From an uncultured Bacteroidales bacterium (lineage in GTDB: Bacteria; Bacteroidota; Bacteroidia; Bacteroidales; Lentimicrobiaceae): DNA of 10,317 nucleotides. The notes under the pieces were generated by a model that was not told where the DNA came from, made no database searches, and saw only the letters and a list, made by a program, of their open reading frames with translations. Positions 1 through 6,742 of this stretch are shown one piece after another. The stretch lies in NCBI GenBank assembly GCA_937864935.1, contig CALMDN010000377.1, positions 1 to 10,317 of the forward strand. Reading direction: 5' to 3'. The translations under genes were made by a program, and so were the position numbers. Each line of letters opens with the position of its first letter. Within the stretch, counting starts at the first letter, position 1.

Positions 1-1
1 G

Positions 2-100
2 TTCTATGACCAGGTTTTGCGGTTTACCCGGAAAAATGTCCGCCACCTGGGCTCCAATCCGATGAACCTGCTTGAATTGAAGCGGGTTATAAAAAACTGA
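2..100 (+). CDS. C-terminal fragment of an unidentified protein
   Basis: An open frame enters from the left edge of the window and ends at TGA 98-100, giving 32 residues that finish in ELKRVIKN. The fragment is basic (several Arg and Lys) and mostly helical-looking, with no membrane segment or recognisable motif. It lies on the same strand as the DUF6913/dapA cluster, but about 220 non-coding bases separate them, so it may belong to a different transcript. The fragment is too short to name the family. Confidence is moderate that it is a real gene end, because the frame is open to the window edge and the residue composition is protein-like. Confidence 0.5.
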   Translation, partial: FYDQVLRFTRKNVRHLGSNPMNLLELKRVIKN

Positions 101-324
101 AGGTTAAGCAGTATTCCAATTGAGGCAGGTTGTTATTGTCCCGTATATCAGGGAGCAGCAGTTCCTTGTTCAAAAAACATCAAATAATCTCAAAATAATG
201 AATACTTCAACGGAAGTGGTTCTTTTGTTTTATATTTTTATGCCTTCGTTGCACGGCCGGAACTTGTCAGGGATGATCCCGGCTGGGGAGTTGATTTCAC
301 TCATTTTTCAAACTGAAACACACG
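101..324. other. Non-coding gap upstream of the DUF6913 gene
   Basis: I see no convincing gene here. The left two thirds is AT-rich. At about 231-240 there is a TATATTTTTA stretch that loosely resembles the Bacteroidota -7 element (TAnnTTTG), but no TTG lies at the expected distance upstream, so I do not call a promoter. A short hairpin, GGGA-TGA-TCCC, occurs at about 271-282 without a T-tract. The gap probably contains the promoter of the DUF6913-dapA-carboxypeptidase cluster, but its position cannot be fixed by eye. Confidence 0.4.
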
Positions 325-873
325 TTGAATTTTATCACGAAAATACGTGTAACGCTCGGCTGGTATTTTCTCAGGAAGGAACTATCCAAGTTTAAGCGTG
401 AACTGAAGGCTGCCAATCTGGTGGATGCCAGGGAAATAGGCATTCTGTTCAGTATGGAGTCAGAAGCAGACTATGACAGGGTCAGCCGGTTTGCCACAGA
501 ACTGAATCAGGTGGGGAAAAAGGTACAGATTATTGGTTATTACCAGTTTAACAAACTTCCACCGTATTATGCCCAGAAACTTGCCTATGATCTGATTCTG
601 CCCAAAAACCTTGATTTCTTCATGAGGCCTAAGGCAGATTTTGTGAGAAAGTTCATGCATTACGAATTTGATATGCTGATCGATCTGAGTACCAGGGATG
701 ACTTCCCTCTGCATTACATTGCATCATTATCGAAAGCGAAGTTTAAACTTGGTCAGTCATCGGGAGAATCCGGGTTGCCGTACGATCTGATGATCGATTC
801 AGGTGATCAGATGGAGGGTGATGAACTCATCAGGCAAATGGTTCATTATACCAGCGCCTTTAAAATCAGTTGA
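325..873 (+). CDS. DUF6913 family protein, function unknown
   Basis: A soluble protein of 182 residues with no signal peptide or membrane span. I recognise the layout of the DUF6913 family, a Bacteroidota-restricted group often found beside dapA: a basic N-terminal helix (about 1-30, FLRKELSKFKRELKAA), then an alpha/beta body beginning REIGILFSMESE, with GKKVQIIGYY near 64-73 and a second half around DMLIDLSTRDDFPLHYIASLS and LPYDLMID. No catalytic motif is known for the family. The start is a TTG at 325; the next in-frame ATG encodes Met44 and would remove the conserved first strand. The frame is open only back to 295, so TTG 325 (or CTG 313) must serve as the start. There is no Shine-Dalgarno, as is usual in this phylum. 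The stop lies 39 bp before dapA, with no terminator between them, suggesting co-transcription. Family assignment is from memory of the sequence pattern. Confidence 0.8.
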   Translation: MNFITKIRVTLGWYFLRKELSKFKRELKAANLVDAREIGILFSMESEADYDRVSRFATELNQVGKKVQIIGYYQFNKLPPYYAQKLAYDLILPKNLDFFMRPKADFVRKFMHYEFDMLIDLSTRDDFPLHYIASLSKAKFKLGQSSGESGLPYDLMIDSGDQMEGDELIRQMVHYTSAFKIS

Positions 874-912
874 TTATTTTTTTTGAAAACGGTTATTAAT
901 CCATAAACATAT

Positions 913-1812
913 ATGGCAACAAACTTTAAAGGCACCGGGGTGGCATTGGTAACCCCGTTTCACAAGCAGGGGACCATTGACTTTGGTTCTCTTGAGAAAC
1001 TGATTGAGCACACCCTTGAAGGAGGGGTAGACTACCTGGTGGTGCTTGGAACCACCGGAGAAGCAGCAACCCTATCGAAAGATGAAAAGTTTGCGCTTGT
1101 CGGATTTGTGAAGGATGTTGTTAGTCAGAGGGTTCCCCTTGTATTGGGGATGGGCGGCTACAATACCCAGGAGGTGGTTTCAACCCTCAGTCATGGCGAT
1201 TTTGATGGGTTTGATGCCATCCTGTCTGTAACACCCTACTACAACAAACCAACCCAGAGGGGATTGTATCTGCACTATAAGCATATAGCCAGTGCAAGCC
1301 CGCTGCCCGTGATCCTTTACAATGTGCCGGGGAGAACCGGAGTGAACATGACAGCAGAAACTACCCTTGATCTGGCACGTGAGTTTGAGAATATTGTTGC
1401 TGTGAAGGAAGCATCCGGGAACTTCGGACAGATTATGGACATTGTAAACAACAAGCCTGCCGGGTTTCTGGTAATTTCGGGCGATGACGGAATTACGCTT
1501 CCCTTGATTGCAGCCGGCGCTGACGGGGTGATCTCCGTGGTAGCCAATGCTTACCCGTCAACATTTTCTGCTATGGTAAAGGCTGCACTGGATGGCAAAA
1601 TGGCAGAGGCACGCAAGCTGCATTACCTCCTGCTTCCGTTTATCAATGCGCTTTTCGCTGACGGAAGCCCCGGTGGAATCAAGGCAGCACTCGATGTGAT
1701 GAAAATTGTCCCCAACAACCTTCGTTTACCGGTGGTGAAAGTAAACAAGGCTACCCAATCCCTGTTAACCACACTGATTACTGAACTTAAAGAAAAAGGA
1801 ATTGAATCCTGA
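913..1812 (+). CDS. dapA: 4-hydroxy-tetrahydrodipicolinate synthase
   Basis: A cytoplasmic enzyme that condenses pyruvate with aspartate semialdehyde, the first committed step of the diaminopimelate/lysine pathway. At 299 residues it is of normal length for this class I aldolase TIM barrel. By alignment to E. coli DapA, the Schiff-base lysine is K165 in VAVKEASG, the catalytic triad is T48 (GTTGE 46-50), Y110 (TPYYNKP) and Y136 (YNVPGR), and the substrate-binding arginine is R141. The SGDD and GVISV motifs at 189-208 are also present. The E. coli lysine-inhibition residues His53 and His56 correspond here to K56 and K59, and Asn80 to Y83, so feedback inhibition by lysine is probably weak or absent (inference). 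The ATG at 913 follows an A-rich stretch with no Shine-Dalgarno. The gene is flanked closely by the DUF6913 gene and the secreted carboxypeptidase, 15 bp downstream, in an apparent operon. Confidence 0.97.
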   Translation: MATNFKGTGVALVTPFHKQGTIDFGSLEKLIEHTLEGGVDYLVVLGTTGEAATLSKDEKFALVGFVKDVVSQRVPLVLGMGGYNTQEVVSTLSHGDFDGFDAILSVTPYYNKPTQRGLYLHYKHIASASPLPVILYNVPGRTGVNMTAETTLDLAREFENIVAVKEASGNFGQIMDIVNNKPAGFLVISGDDGITLPLIAAGADGVISVVANAYPSTFSAMVKAALDGKMAEARKLHYLLLPFINALFADGSPGGIKAALDVMKIVPNNLRLPVVKVNKATQSLLTTLITELKEKGIES

Positions 1813-1827
1813 ATAAAACAGTGAACT

Positions 1828-4134
1828 ATGAAGACTATACTTACACTCCTGCTTCCGTTTATTCTCGTATATGCAAACGCACAGACTTCGTTGCATTCGG
1901 TTGATACAGAAAAGGAATTCGGTAATGCAAATGAAATCTACTTTGCACTACCCGGTTCAGCCTCCGAGGCATCCCGCTTAACATACATCATCAGTATCGA
2001 CAAAATCAAGGGCGACACCCTGTTTGCCTATGCCAGCAAGAAGGAATTTAACCGTCTGAAGGAGAGCGGAAACCGCAGTTTCCTCAGGTTGCAGCATCCC
2101 GGCACATTGATTGAACCCCTGATGTCATCTTCAACTCGGGACATTCTTGAATGGAACTACTACCCGACCTATCCGGCCTACGAACAGATCATGCAGGATT
2201 TTGCAGCCAATTACCCCGATATCTGCTCCCTGCAAACAATTGCTGTATTACCCAGCGGACGTAAATTACTGGCTATCAGAATATCTGATAATGTGAATGT
2301 TGAGGAAAATGAACCGGAGTTTCTTTATACTTCCACCATGCATGGTGACGAAACCACCGGATATGTTTTAATGCTTCACCTGATTGATTATTTGCTGACA
2401 AATTATGGGATTGATCCCCGGGTAACAGAAATGGTGAATAACATTGATATCTGGATCAATCCAAATGCAAATCCTGATGGAACTTATGCAGGAGGCAACA
2501 ATTCTGTTTACGGGGCTACCCGTTACAATGCCAATTTTGTTGACCTGAACAGAAACTATGCTGACCCGGAAGATGGCCCCCATCCTGATGGAGAAGCCTG
2601 GCAGCCGGAGACAGTGGCTTTTATGAATCTTGCCGAGAACCGTAATTTTGTGATGTCGGCCAATTTTCATGGAGGCGCCGAAGTGGTTAACTATCCGTGG
2701 GATACATGGAGCAGACTTGCGGCAGACAATAACTGGTGGGTGCTCGTTAGCCGTGAATACGCGGATACATGCCATGCCAACAGCCCTCCCGGGTATATGA
2801 CCGACCTTGACAACGGAATTACCAATGGCTATGCCTGGTACACAACTGCCGGGTGCAGGCAGGATTATATGAACTACTTTCAGCAATGCCGTGAATCAAC
2901 CATTGAAATATCTGCAACCAAACTTCCACCAGCCTCACAGTTAATTAATTTCTGGAATTACAACCATCGTTCATTATTGAATTATATTGAACAATCAACT
3001 TACGGAGTCAGGGGTGTCGTCTCTGATTCTATTACCGGCGAGCCAATAAAGGCCCAGGTATATATCAGTGGTCACGACATGGACAGTTCCATGGTTTTCA
3101 GCAGCCTGCCGGTCGGTAATTATCACCGTCTTTTAAAAGCCGGCACCTATAACCTGACTTTTTTTGCTGAAGGCTATATGCCCAAAACTATTCAGAATGT
3201 AGTGGTAGCGGATAAGTCAACGGTATGGCGGAATGTGAAACTGTGGGATGGTTCTGCTATTCCGGCCTTTACCTCTTCCGATACAATTACCCATGCCGGA
3301 GGCAGCATCCAGTTTAACGATGTTTCCGGTGGAAATCCTTCAAGCCGCCTGTGGACCTTTGAAGGATCCAATACCAGTACATCAACCGAAGCAAATCCGG
3401 TAGTTACCTACAATCAACCCGGAGAATATGCAGTTTCTCTTTATGTTTCGAATGCCATCGGTGGCAACCAGCTGGTAAAAGAGGACTATATCACGGTGAC
3501 CCCTGATTATTTTATCGGAACACTGAACCCATCCCTGTGTTATGCCCGTTTCTACGACAGCCAAGGTCCAGATGGTTCCTATGGCGGGGGAGAGAACCTG
3601 AGCACCACCTTTACCTCCGCTGATGCTGAGAAAGTACTTCGGGTACATTTTACCGGACTTGACATAGAAAACACATCAGGATGTACAGCAGATGTACTGA
3701 ATATTTATGATGGACCCTCCGTAAATTCTCCTTTGCTGGCCAGTATCTGCGGTAATGAAATTCCCGAAGACATTCTGGGTACTGAGCAGGGTGGTTCACT
3801 GACATTTTCTTTCAGTTCGGATGCCACCAACAACTTTAGCGGGTGGAGTGCAGTCATCAGTTGTGATACCGGAGTTGGTATTCCTTTCAGGGCAATGCCG
3901 GGTTTTGAACTTTACCCCAATCCTTCAACACAGGGAGAGGTCAATATCAGGTCAGCAGAAACAATCCACCGGGTTGATGTAAGGGATCTGTCGGGCAGGC
4001 TGGTATATTCAGGCGCACCGGAATCAAAACAGATTGTGCTGAATACCAGAGGTATCCACACAGGTTTGTACCTCATAACCATTGTTACAGGGGAAGGGGA
4101 GAAGACCGCCCGTTTGCAGGTCATCAACCGGTGA
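1828..4134 (+). CDS. Secreted M14 zinc carboxypeptidase with PKD, CUB-like and T9SS sorting domains
   Basis: A 768-residue exported metallocarboxypeptidase. A Sec signal peptide (1-18, cleavage near ANA/Q) precedes an M14 catalytic domain at about 108-388. Zinc ligands are H172 and E175 (MHGDE) and H281 (NFHGG); N241/R242 (DLNRNY) bind the substrate carboxylate; Y347 (QDY) matches the mobile tyrosine; E360 (STIEIS) is the general base. The NGITNGYAWY...QDY block resembles the N/E subfamily (M14B), as does the following transthyretin-like domain (about 391-472). Next come a PKD domain (about 478-558), a CUB-like domain with four Cys (about 570-680; NIYDGP, C-G), and a type A T9SS tail (about 693-768; LYPNPS, LSGR, GLYLI). 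The architecture recalls P. gingivalis CPG70, which removes C-terminal Lys/Arg; that specificity is inferred here. The product should be secreted through T9SS and may be anchored at the surface. It starts 15 bp after dapA and its stop abuts the convergent gene. Confidence 0.93.
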   Translation: MKTILTLLLPFILVYANAQTSLHSVDTEKEFGNANEIYFALPGSASEASRLTYIISIDKIKGDTLFAYASKKEFNRLKESGNRSFLRLQHPGTLIEPLMSSSTRDILEWNYYPTYPAYEQIMQDFAANYPDICSLQTIAVLPSGRKLLAIRISDNVNVEENEPEFLYTSTMHGDETTGYVLMLHLIDYLLTNYGIDPRVTEMVNNIDIWINPNANPDGTYAGGNNSVYGATRYNANFVDLNRNYADPEDGPHPDGEAWQPETVAFMNLAENRNFVMSANFHGGAEVVNYPWDTWSRLAADNNWWVLVSREYADTCHANSPPGYMTDLDNGITNGYAWYTTAGCRQDYMNYFQQCRESTIEISATKLPPASQLINFWNYNHRSLLNYIEQSTYGVRGVVSDSITGEPIKAQVYISGHDMDSSMVFSSLPVGNYHRLLKAGTYNLTFFAEGYMPKTIQNVVVADKSTVWRNVKLWDGSAIPAFTSSDTITHAGGSIQFNDVSGGNPSSRLWTFEGSNTSTSTEANPVVTYNQPGEYAVSLYVSNAIGGNQLVKEDYITVTPDYFIGTLNPSLCYARFYDSQGPDGSYGGGENLSTTFTSADAEKVLRVHFTGLDIENTSGCTADVLNIYDGPSVNSPLLASICGNEIPEDILGTEQGGSLTFSFSSDATNNFSGWSAVISCDTGVGIPFRAMPGFELYPNPSTQGEVNIRSAETIHRVDVRDLSGRLVYSGAPESKQIVLNTRGIHTGLYLITIVTGEGEKTARLQVINR

Positions 4135-4938
4135 TCAGATTTTGATCGGAAAATTCAGAATAATCCGGTAGGCAAGAATAAATGAAAAGGCAGCAGCGAT
4201 CAGGCTGCTGCTTATTTTTATGGTTTTGGGTTCTTCATCAAAATAAAGGACCGAAGAACCACCGCCACTGATAAATGAAGGCAGGATTACAATTACCGGA
4301 ATCAGCATCCTGAAAAGTTCGTAATAATCCATCGGAAATCTCAGCCCGAAGATGATCGCTGAGCCCACAATGTAAGGAAGCATCAACTGCCAGAAGAGAA
4401 AACTTCTGCGTTGTTCAAAAGCCAGTTTGTTAAAGTAGGTATTGGCAGAAAGTACGAAAAGGCGTGTCAGGGCAAACCCCAGTGCTGCCAGACCGAACAA
4501 TCCGATCAGCGTAACAATCAGCTTCCCTGTATCTGGCGTATACATCCATACCAGTACATGCCCAAAACCCTCATCCAGGAGTGCGCCTGCGACAGCAGAA
4601 CCGAGGGTTATGCTGATGCTGTGAACAAAGCCCCATTGAAAGAACACCTTGAGCAACCCGTCGTATTCACGGAAGCGGATGGCCACCACCAGCATAAAAA
4701 TCGCCAGAAGAATACAGAAGATGGGTCCGGCGCTGTAGATGATCTTCACGGAATCAAACGTCCAGGCATATTTATATACAAGAAAATAGATCTCTGTGTA
4801 ATTTATCTGCAGCGGATAATTGAATATATAGGCTGCAAGTACGGTGAAAGCCTGATGGCCGGTAAAAACGAAAAAATATGCCAGCAGGTACAACATCAGG
4901 GAATTGATGGCAATGGCCGACTTTTCAGCTGTATTCAT
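4135..4938 (-). CDS. Multi-pass inner membrane protein of unknown function
   Basis: A 267-residue very hydrophobic protein with about six or seven membrane spans, at roughly 11-38, 66-88, 97-120, 139-163, 182-200, 209-223 and 243-262. Recognisable landmarks include FTGHQAF (25-31), HSISITLGSAVAGALLDEGFGH (106-127), a basic loop at 171-178 and a SGGGSS turn (224-229). There is no HExxH, no transporter signature and no signal peptide apart from the first span. I do not recognise the family; it may be a Bacteroidota-restricted membrane protein. The reverse strand also reads open for long stretches, but those frames are Gln/Lys-rich shadows of the hydrophobic codons. It is transcribed convergently with the carboxypeptidase, stop codon to stop codon with no gap, and divergently from the lipoprotein/receptor cluster. 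A plausible promoter lies about 90-120 bp upstream of the start. Confidence 0.85.
   Translation of the reverse strand: MNTAEKSAIAINSLMLYLLAYFFVFTGHQAFTVLAAYIFNYPLQINYTEIYFLVYKYAWTFDSVKIIYSAGPIFCILLAIFMLVVAIRFREYDGLLKVFFQWGFVHSISITLGSAVAGALLDEGFGHVLVWMYTPDTGKLIVTLIGLFGLAALGFALTRLFVLSANTYFNKLAFEQRRSFLFWQLMLPYIVGSAIIFGLRFPMDYYELFRMLIPVIVILPSFISGGGSSVLYFDEEPKTIKISSSLIAAAFSFILAYRIILNFPIKI
4188..4220 (+). terminator. Intrinsic terminator for the carboxypeptidase transcript, inside the opposing gene
   Basis: A perfect 8-bp GC-rich inverted repeat, GCAGCAGC (4190-4197) and GCTGCTGC (4204-4211), encloses a 6-base loop and is followed by TTATTTTTA. It extends by a G-T and an A-T pair at the base. On the + strand this is a good Rho-independent terminator 55 bp after the carboxypeptidase stop. 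It lies within the codons for the last membrane span (SSLIAAAFSF) of the convergent gene. On the minus strand the hairpin is followed by a poorer CTTTTCATTT tract. Confidence 0.65.
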
Positions 4939-5025
4939 GGAAGAAGTTTGTTGAACCTTGAATCAGTTTCAGGGGTTTGAAACAGAATAGAGTTTCGGTA
5001 TATGATTGCAAAGTTGATTCATCCG

Positions 5026-5055
5026 CAAAAATAAGCGAAAACAGGAATTTTCCAA
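5026..5055 (-). promoter_or_regulatory. Bacteroidota-type promoter for the membrane protein gene
   Basis: Read on the minus strand, a TTG (5055-5053, context ATTGG) is followed by a 19-base spacer and then TATTTTTG (5033-5026). The latter matches the Bacteroidota -7 consensus TAnnTTTG at every fixed position, and the spacing suits the -33/-7 arrangement. Transcription would start near 5018, leaving a leader of about 80 nt before the ATG at 4938. A second partial match, CAACTTTG, lies at 5016-5009. Confidence 0.5.
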
Positions 5056-5182
5056 TGCTGTTCTTCCGGATTGTCAGGGAACGAAAAACTGAAACCGGGA
5101 GTAACCCACCAGATTCCCGGGATACAGCCATCAATGACGGCATTGCCATTCAGCTCAGGAAGGCAATAATCCGGTTTTTGGT

Positions 5183-5231
5183 TTAATTCTGTTTAACAAT
5201 AACTTAACATTCATTTAAAAGTAGCTTAAAC
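5183..5231 (+). promoter_or_regulatory. Pho-box-like array of TTAA-core direct repeats
   Basis: Five hexamers with a TTAA core begin at 5183 (TTAATT), 5193 (TTTAAC, core TTAA 5193-5196), 5204 (TTAACA), 5215 (TTAAAA) and 5226 (TTAAAC), at spacings of 10, 11, 11 and 11 bp. They therefore all lie on one face of the helix. The best copies read TTAACA, the same as the hexamer recognised by Bacillus PhoP, and PhoB-family regulators generally bind direct repeats with an 11-bp period. The array ends where a -33 element would sit relative to the TTACTTTG at 5252-5259, as for a class II activator. The repeats and phasing are seen directly; the identity of the regulator is inferred. Confidence 0.6.
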
Positions 5232-5251
5232 TCTATCCGGATTTGATTGGA

Positions 5252-5259
5252 TTACTTTG
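5252..5259 (+). promoter_or_regulatory. -7 element of the lipoprotein promoter
   Basis: TTACTTTG matches the Bacteroidota -7 consensus TAnnTTTG at five of six fixed positions. There is no TTG 19 bp upstream; that position is taken by the last repeat of the Pho-box-like array, which suggests activator dependence. The predicted transcript starts near 5266, giving an A-rich leader of about 20 nt before the ATG at 5287. Confidence 0.5.
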
Positions 5260-5286
5260 CAGTCACAAATCAAACCAAAAAAAAGT

Positions 5287-6720
5287 ATGAAAAAAATTCT
5301 GATGTTTGCTCTTGTTGCTTCACTTGCAGTTTTTACTGCCTGTAAAGATGACGAAGAAACTTTTAGTGCACCTACAGTTTCTACCCCTACTCCGGTTTCT
5401 GCTGAATTCAGCACTGATGTAGAATTATCATTCAATTATACTGCTGATGCAGGTTTCAAATCTGCAACGGTTTCTGCCACCAATGGCAGTGCAGTAATCA
5501 AGACCAACGGAACCAGCGGTTCAAAGTCAGGTTCAGTTGTAGTAACCTACACTGCAGGAACAACAGTAGGTGCCGGTAGTGTAATACTGACAGTAACCGA
5601 CAATTCGAATCAGACTGCCAGTGGTACAGCTGTTATCAGTGTTCTTGAAGAACAGATGGAATATACGATTACAGGTAACATTACCGAGAATACCACCTGG
5701 GAAACCGGCAAGGTATACATTCTGGCCAGCAGGATCGCTGTAGTTTCAGGAGTTACCCTGACCATTGAGCCTGGTGTTATAGTTAAAGGTGAGGCCGGAA
5801 CCGGTGCCAATGCAACTGCATTGCTCGTTGCCCGCGGTGGTAAAATTATGGCCGAAGGTACTGCTTCATCCCCGATTATCTTTACTTCCATTGCCGATGA
5901 AATTATGCCGGGTGAAGTAGCCAGTCCGAACCTCGACCCAAGTCTGAACGGATTGTGGGGTGGTCTGCTTATCCTTGGCAACGCACCGATCTCTGCAAGT
6001 GCTGCCTCAGTTCAGATTGAAGGTATTCCTCCTTCAGATCAGAACGGTCTGTTTGGTGGTTCTGATGCCAGCGACAATTCAGGCGTAATCAAATATGTTT
6101 CTATCCGTCACGGCGGCGCCAACATCGGCGAAGGCAACGAAATCAATGGTCTTACCCTTGGTGGTGTCGGCTCAGGTACTGTGATTGAGAATGTTGAAAT
6201 CATTGGTAACCAGGATGACGGAATCGAATGGTTCGGCGGAACTGTAAATGTAAAAAATGCAATTATCTGGAATCCCGGTGACGATGCAGTAGATACTGAT
6301 ATGTCATGGGGTGGTACCCTGGATAACTTCGTGGTTGTAAACGCCGGTGACGAGTGTTTTGAACTCGACGGTCCTGAAGGCGCTATGGCTGCTAAGCATA
6401 CCATTAAAAACGGAACCGTTTATGCTCTGGCTGCCGATGGACTGGTTGATAACGATGCCAACTCTTATGTTGACATGATGAATGTATACTTCCGCGACAT
6501 CAAAGACGGACAGGATTTTGATCAGTTGCCTGTTGATTACACCTGTGTGTTCAGCAGCCTGGAAGCTACCCTGCCCGATGGAACAGCCGTTTCTGATTTC
6601 TTCAAAGGTGGATCGGATGCTTTCGTAACAAGTGTTGCTCTTGACGCCAACACTGTTGGTGCAGACCTTACAAAGTTTGAAGGTTGGTCATGGGCCCATA
6701 CCTCCGGATCTTTAAAATAA
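5287..6720 (+). CDS. Surface lipoprotein with Ig-like domain and right-handed beta-helix
   Basis: A 477-residue predicted surface lipoprotein. The signal peptide MKKILMFALVASLAVFTAC ends at lipobox Cys19, and the following K-D-D-E-E resembles the lipoprotein export signal (K followed by acidic residues) that sends Bacteroidota lipoproteins to the outer face of the outer membrane. Residues about 27-122 form an Ig-like/Big-type beta domain. From about 126 to the end there is a right-handed parallel beta-helix: TLTIEPGVIVKG (157-168), IIFTS, LWGGLLILGNAP (223-234), IKYVSIRHGG (268-277), then short rungs with stacked acidic motifs (DDGIE, DDAVD, DECFE). No catalytic signature and no T9SS tail are visible. 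ATG 5287 is chosen over an upstream in-frame TTG at 5257 because it begins the lipoprotein signal and follows the promoter. The gene sits just before a TonB-dependent receptor, the position usually held by a SusD-like partner, so a role in ligand capture is inferred. Confidence 0.88.
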   Translation: MKKILMFALVASLAVFTACKDDEETFSAPTVSTPTPVSAEFSTDVELSFNYTADAGFKSATVSATNGSAVIKTNGTSGSKSGSVVVTYTAGTTVGAGSVILTVTDNSNQTASGTAVISVLEEQMEYTITGNITENTTWETGKVYILASRIAVVSGVTLTIEPGVIVKGEAGTGANATALLVARGGKIMAEGTASSPIIFTSIADEIMPGEVASPNLDPSLNGLWGGLLILGNAPISASAASVQIEGIPPSDQNGLFGGSDASDNSGVIKYVSIRHGGANIGEGNEINGLTLGGVGSGTVIENVEIIGNQDDGIEWFGGTVNVKNAIIWNPGDDAVDTDMSWGGTLDNFVVVNAGDECFELDGPEGAMAAKHTIKNGTVYALAADGLVDNDANSYVDMMNVYFRDIKDGQDFDQLPVDYTCVFSSLEATLPDGTAVSDFFKGGSDAFVTSVALDANTVGADLTKFEGWSWAHTSGSLK

Positions 6721-6742
6721 TTCAACTTTTTTGATTGCATTG

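Noticed and set aside
120..395. A 91-codon open frame starting with TTG before the DUF6913 gene
   Set aside because: It overlaps the DUF6913 coding sequence in another frame, has no recognisable domain, and its composition looks like translated non-coding DNA.
2368..2886. A 172-codon minus-strand open frame inside the carboxypeptidase gene
   Set aside because: It lies entirely opposite the M14 catalytic domain, whose zinc ligands and catalytic residues are intact.
4411..4980. A 189-codon open frame opposite the membrane protein gene
   Set aside because: It is the antisense shadow of hydrophobic codons, rich in Gln, Lys and Cys, with no domain; the minus-strand membrane protein is clearly the real gene.
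4925..5149. A 74-codon minus-strand open frame in the divergent intergenic region
   Set aside because: It overlaps the start of the membrane gene, covers the predicted promoter, and has no protein-like pattern.
5257..5286. Upstream TTG as the start of the lipoprotein
   Set aside because: It would overlap the -7 element and add ten residues before the lipoprotein signal peptide; ATG 5287 gives a standard signal and lipobox.
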